Source: Actinomycetota bacterium (GTDB lineage Bacteria; Actinomycetota; Acidimicrobiia; Acidimicrobiales; Microtrichaceae). Taken from it: DNA of 9,492 bases. The position numbers and the translations under genes are program-made. Of the stretch, positions 6,085 to 9,492 are shown piece by piece; position 1 is the first letter of the stretch, and each line of letters begins with the position of its first letter. The stretch spans positions 1-9,492 of the forward strand of contig WLLG01000058.1 of the NCBI GenBank assembly GCA_009700815.1. Reading direction: 5' to 3'. Below the pieces are notes generated by a model that saw only the letters and a program-made list of their open reading frames with translations, was not told where the DNA came from and did not search any database.

Positions 6085-7640
6085 AGCTCAGCCCGCAAGC
6101 GGCGGCTGCCCACGCCGCTAATCGGGTTGGCGGCCCCGATCAGCCTGCATGCCATGCGCCGTTTACCAGCATGTACTTCGATCAATTCGGCAATGTGCTG
6201 GCTTGTTGCATCAACACCATTCAGACCCTTGGCTCGTACCCGGCCCAAAACCTTTCCGAGATTTGGAGTGGTCAGAGCGCTCGAAAGCTGCGGGCCGCGT
6301 TGGCAGCAGGGGACTTCTCGCTTGGCTGTCATGATTGCCATAGCTCGATCAGTTCTGGGAACTTCAATGCAGTAAATGCGATGTTCGATCAGCAAGTCGT
6401 TGACACACCGCCCGAGTGGGTAGATGAGAACCCGCCAGTAGCTGAGGATCAGCGCGACCAGTGGCCCAGAATGCTGGAGTTCGCGTTGTCCACGCGTTGC
6501 AATCTCACCTGCACCATGTGCAGCGGCTACTTCTCTTCAGCTATCCGAAAAGCCGATGGTCTTGAGCCGCTGCCGGAAGTGTACGGCGATGAGTTCGTCA
6601 CCGAACTACGTCCGTTCCTTGAGCACGTCACTGATGTTCGTTTTTATGGAGGCGAGCCGTTTCTGGCTCCGGTGAACTTCGCGATTCTAGAAGTGCTCTG
6701 CCAGGTCAACCCCAGCTGCAAGGTCTCGATTACCACCAACGGGACCATCTGGAATCAGCGGGTGCAGCAGATAGTCGAAGTCCTAAAACCGACCATTGTC
6801 GTGTCAATCGATGCGTTCACGGCCGATGGGTTTGAGTCGATCCGGGTAGGTGCTAATCGTGACAAAGTCTTTGCAAACCTTGAGCAATTCTCTCAAGTCG
6901 AAGGTTGCAAGGTGAGTCTGGCGGTGTGCGCCATGCGGCAGAATGTCCACGAGATTCCTGAACTGGTTCGCTTTGCAAACTTAAACAGCTTGCACCTTGG
7001 CTTCAACGTGGTCCGCTACCCGCAAGACCATTCGCTCTCTTCGGCAACAGCAGAGGAACTCTCAGAGGCGATTGCCCTGTGGGAAGCACTGCTGCAGGAG
7101 CAATGGTCGCTTGATGCGCCGCAATTGAGTCAGGCGGGCCAGGAAAACCTGCGCCGCATAGAAGGCATCCTGTCCGAGGCTCGAGGCTGGCTAGCAGCCA
7201 CTGCTGACCAAACCCCGGGACTTGAGATCCGATCAAGCAGCGCGTCGGCCGCACGGGATCGTCGCAGAGACTGGATGGAATTGCTATCAAAGCTGGCGGC
7301 AACCACGTACAGCTCGGATGCAGTCTTGACCGAAGCGGCCTTTGAGCTTGAACTGACTCAGGTGCTGGCCGAGTTTGACCAGAAGGTCGCCCCCCAGGAC
7401 AGGGCGGGTCAGCTAGCTCTGGCTATTGCAGAGTTCTCTGATCGGTCACTCGTCTCGGCGGAGCTTGACCGCTTTGATCAGCTCGCTGCTACGTTGGCTA
7501 CCTCTGCAGTAACGCCCAGAATTCGCCTGATGACGGGATTACCACCGGCACTTATTGCTCAAGGCGTGATCAACTTGGATCCCAAAGTACTGGCCGCTCG
7601 TTTCGACTCCTTCTTTCCTCCCGAGAGGAACCACCCATGA
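6078..7640 (+). CDS. Radical SAM protein 2 with N-terminal twitch/SPASM-like module (paralog)
   Basis: This 520-residue paralog starts at the ATG inside ATGTTGA, overlapping the previous stop by 7 nt; there is no clear ribosome site, so translation probably relies on coupling. An upstream TTG (6030) would add 16 residues but lies deep in the previous gene. The twitch-like cysteines are Cys25, Cys43, Cys84 and Cys87, with the same 17/40/2 spacing as paralog 1. The core has C141-x3-C145-x2-C148, G-G-E-P at 191-194 and T-T-N-G-T just after. A Pro/Asp/Glu-rich insert makes the linker between the two metal modules about 14 residues longer than in the other paralogs. The C-terminal ~170 residues look helical and do not resemble those of paralogs 1 and 3, which suggests a different partner or substrate contact. 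Function unknown. Confidence 0.9.
   Translation: MLKLSPQAAAAHAANRVGGPDQPACHAPFTSMYFDQFGNVLACCINTIQTLGSYPAQNLSEIWSGQSARKLRAALAAGDFSLGCHDCHSSISSGNFNAVNAMFDQQVVDTPPEWVDENPPVAEDQRDQWPRMLEFALSTRCNLTCTMCSGYFSSAIRKADGLEPLPEVYGDEFVTELRPFLEHVTDVRFYGGEPFLAPVNFAILEVLCQVNPSCKVSITTNGTIWNQRVQQIVEVLKPTIVVSIDAFTADGFESIRVGANRDKVFANLEQFSQVEGCKVSLAVCAMRQNVHEIPELVRFANLNSLHLGFNVVRYPQDHSLSSATAEELSEAIALWEALLQEQWSLDAPQLSQAGQENLRRIEGILSEARGWLAATADQTPGLEIRSSSASAARDRRRDWMELLSKLAATTYSSDAVLTEAAFELELTQVLAEFDQKVAPQDRAGQLALAIAEFSDRSLVSAELDRFDQLAATLATSAVTPRIRLMTGLPPALIAQGVINLDPKVLAARFDSFFPPERNHP
7623..7630 (+). promoter_or_regulatory. Shine-Dalgarno of radical SAM gene 3
   Basis: GAGAGGAA lies inside the end of radical SAM gene 2, with its GAGG core 8 nt before the ATG at 7637. 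Together with the ATGA stop/start overlap it supports the chosen start and cotranslation of genes 2 and 3. Confidence 0.6.
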
Positions 7641-9073
7641 TCAAATCTGCCTGCTACGCGCCTCACTCAGCGCTCTACTTTCGCCCCGATGGGCTCGTTC
7701 ACGCCTGTTGCGTGACGGGCTTCTCGATCGGGACAGTGTTCGGGCCGGAGCGAGAAAGCCTTCGTGAGATCTGGGATGGGGTTGCTCTGGCTGCCCAACG
7801 GCAGGCGCTCGAGGCAGATGCGTTCGACCTTGGCTGTCAGGAATGCGAATTTGTTGCAGAGTCGGGCGGGCGTGAGGCCACTGTTGCGTATCACTTCGAT
7901 CGCTTCGAGTCGGGGTCGCCCCACGAGTTCCCGAAGATGCTCGACCTGGCGCTTTCGAGTCGTTGCAACCTGCAGTGCGTGATGTGTAACGGCGGTCTCT
8001 CCTCGGCCATTCGGACCCAACGTGAGGGCCTCCCGCCATTGCCCGATTGTTACGATGACCGGTTCTTTGAAGAACTCGATGAGTTCCTGCCTCACCTAGA
8101 GCGTTTGCAGTTCAAGGGAGGAGAGCCGTTCTTAGCGAGAGAGAACCAACGCATCTGGGACCGGTTGATTGAACTTGGCCTCACCCCAGAAGTGACGGTG
8201 ACCACGAACGGAACACTCTTCAACGATCGGGTCGCACATTACGTGCGAGAACTTCGCATGCATCCCAATATCTCAGTGGATGGCATGGAGGCCGGGACGA
8301 TAGAAGCCATTCGCGTGGGAGTGGATGCTCAACGGCTGTGGCACAACATCGATAGGTTCCAAGAACTAGCCGAAGAGGCCGGCAACGGAATGACCTTGAG
8401 TTTCTGCCTGATGCCGATGAATTGGCGCGAAGTGCTCCCCTTTCTTGCAGAGGCCGACCGACGCCAACTGAACTGCAACGTCATCTTCGTGAACCAACCC
8501 CAGCAGTATGACCTGCTGCGTCTGCCACGAGAAGAACTGACCGAAGCCCTAGCTGAGCTGTCCTCAGTAGAGATGAACCTGACCGGCGATGCCCCGAGGA
8601 ACTGCCATGCCGAGGTGCTCGAGCGGATTCAATCCCACCTTGAAAACCCGGTGGATCTTGTTGTGAGCTCGGTACTCATGACATCGCGTCCCATCGACCA
8701 AGAAGCACAAGCCGAGCTTCGAGCGATGCTCGTTGAGGAGTTTGCCTGCGAGCCGATGCTGGTACAGGCCGAGGACGGCATCGTTTGTTCAATTGAGGTG
8801 CCCGAGTGGGCTTCTTGGTTGGGTTCCGCGGACTTTGTAGGGGGGCAGCTTGACTTGTTGGACAAACTTATTGAGCAGCGCTGCGGGCCCGTAACGAACA
8901 AGTGGCTGGTCTCTCCGATGCACGGAGTTGTGGTGCTTGCAATTGAAGTCACCACCGGGACGGGTATCCGACAGCTACGCGTCTATCGCCTAGTCGATGC
9001 TGAATCGGGCCGGCAACGGGTCTATGTGGTGGATGCTGCGCGAATAGGGAACGCGGCGAGCAGCGATACCTAG
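7637..9073 (+). CDS. Radical SAM protein 3 with N-terminal twitch/SPASM-like module (paralog)
   Basis: This 478-residue paralog is the shortest, beginning only five residues before the first twitch cysteine, which marks the minimal N-terminus of the family. The twitch-like cysteines are Cys6, Cys24, Cys67 and Cys70. The core has C110-x3-C114-x2-C117, G-G-E-P at 161-164, T-T-N-G-T at 189-193 and the F-C-L-M-x-x-N strand. It shares long blocks with paralog 1, such as E-G-L-P-P-L-P and the R-I-W-[ED]-R-[ML]-I-E-L-G-L helix, making these two the closer pair. Its C-terminal ~110 residues also resemble those of paralog 1 in a strand/helix pattern that could be a PAS-like fold. The start overlaps the previous stop as ATGA. 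The stop shares CTAG with the stop of the opposing carbamoyltransferase gene. Substrate unknown. Confidence 0.9.
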   Translation: MIKSACYAPHSALYFRPDGLVHACCVTGFSIGTVFGPERESLREIWDGVALAAQRQALEADAFDLGCQECEFVAESGGREATVAYHFDRFESGSPHEFPKMLDLALSSRCNLQCVMCNGGLSSAIRTQREGLPPLPDCYDDRFFEELDEFLPHLERLQFKGGEPFLARENQRIWDRLIELGLTPEVTVTTNGTLFNDRVAHYVRELRMHPNISVDGMEAGTIEAIRVGVDAQRLWHNIDRFQELAEEAGNGMTLSFCLMPMNWREVLPFLAEADRRQLNCNVIFVNQPQQYDLLRLPREELTEALAELSSVEMNLTGDAPRNCHAEVLERIQSHLENPVDLVVSSVLMTSRPIDQEAQAELRAMLVEEFACEPMLVQAEDGIVCSIEVPEWASWLGSADFVGGQLDLLDKLIEQRCGPVTNKWLVSPMHGVVVLAIEVTTGTGIRQLRVYRLVDAESGRQRVYVVDAARIGNAASSDT

Positions 9074-9492
9074 TCGAGATCGAGTTCAATGGCGGCGCCG
9101 GTCCATTCCGGCTGTTCCGTTCGATCTAATACGCAGGCTTCGAGGACCAGATAATCCATATCTGTGGTCATGAAGCACCGATAGGCGTCCTCGGGTGTGT
9201 ACACGATTGGCTCACCACGCACGTTGAATGACGTGTTGATCAGAATCGGACATCCTGTCAGGTCATTAAACGCGCTGAGCAATTGATGAAAGGCCGGAAA
9301 ACGCTCGGCGTCCACGGTCTGCACCCGGGCTGAGCCATCAACGTGGGTAACTGCCGGGATCTCGGAGTCGATTGCGTTGAGTTGCTCAAAGATGCTCGCT
9401 CCCTCAACAGGTTCCCCTTGTGTTCCTCTGCGGCTTGCACGTACCGGGGCAGTGAAAAGCATGTACGGCGATTCGTGGTCCAGTTCGAACCA
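9070..9492 (-). CDS. NodU/CmcH-type O-carbamoyltransferase, C-terminal part, 5' truncated
   Basis: The product is predicted to transfer a carbamoyl group from carbamoyl phosphate, via carbamoyl-AMP, to a hydroxyl of a sugar or natural product in the cytoplasm. The frame is open to the right edge, where it reads W-F-E-L-D-H-E-S-P-Y-M, a typical block of this family, so the ATG at 9462 is internal. Further hallmarks are P-A-V-T-H-V-D-G-S-A-R-V-Q-T-V, then T-G-C-P-I-L-I-N-T-S-F-N-V-R-G-E-P-I-V and the P-E-D-A-Y block near the C-terminus, all from the Sua5/YrdC-like C-terminal domain. The catalytic Kae1-like N-terminal domain lies outside the window. It is convergent with the radical SAM operon and so belongs to a separate leftward transcript. 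In this setting a sugar of a surface glycan is the likeliest acceptor. Confidence 0.92.
   Translation of the reverse strand, partial: WFELDHESPYMLFTAPVRASRRGTQGEPVEGASIFEQLNAIDSEIPAVTHVDGSARVQTVDAERFPAFHQLLSAFNDLTGCPILINTSFNVRGEPIVYTPEDAYRCFMTTDMDYLVLEACVLDRTEQPEWTGAAIELDLD

Overview
The window looks like part of a cell-surface polysaccharide or glycan-decoration locus from a bacterium, probably an Actinomycetota member. The support for that phylum is indirect: moderately high G+C, a lipoprotein with a poly-threonine linker after the lipobox, a Tat-type signal on an exported beta-helix protein, and TANNNT-like promoter elements. No rRNA, tRNA, CRISPR array, transposase or integrase is visible.

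Layout, left to right. (1) The 3' part of a nonulosonic-acid (sialic-acid-type) cytidylyltransferase on the + strand, cut by the left edge. (2) Three leftward genes, read in transcriptional order from 4435: a large O-antigen ligase/polymerase-family membrane protein with an acidic repeat tail, a small threonine-linker lipoprotein, and a Tat-exported right-handed beta-helix protein. (3) A 113-bp divergent control region (4436-4548). (4) A rightward operon of three tandem radical SAM paralogs (4549-9073) joined by 7-nt and 4-nt start/stop overlaps, each with a four-cysteine twitch/SPASM-like module N-terminal to the radical SAM core. (5) The 3' part of a NodU/CmcH-type O-carbamoyltransferase on the - strand, cut by the right edge, whose stop codon shares a CTAG palindrome with the stop of the third radical SAM gene.

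The flanking genes point to glycan work: activation of a nine-carbon acid sugar, polymerisation or ligation on the membrane, carbamoylation, and an exported beta-helix protein that may bind or cut the polymer. The radical SAM trio has no assigned substrate. It could modify a sugar intermediate or a peptide.

The most interesting item is a 22-codon ORF (4502-4570), too short for ordinary gene calling. It sits directly upstream of the radical SAM operon behind the best Shine-Dalgarno sequence in the window (AAGGAGG, 5-nt spacing) and ends in a GTGA overlap with a possible GTG start of the first radical SAM gene. It could be a tiny precursor peptide for these enzymes, a translational leader peptide, or a sign that the true N-terminus is frameshifted. 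These options cannot be separated from this window alone.
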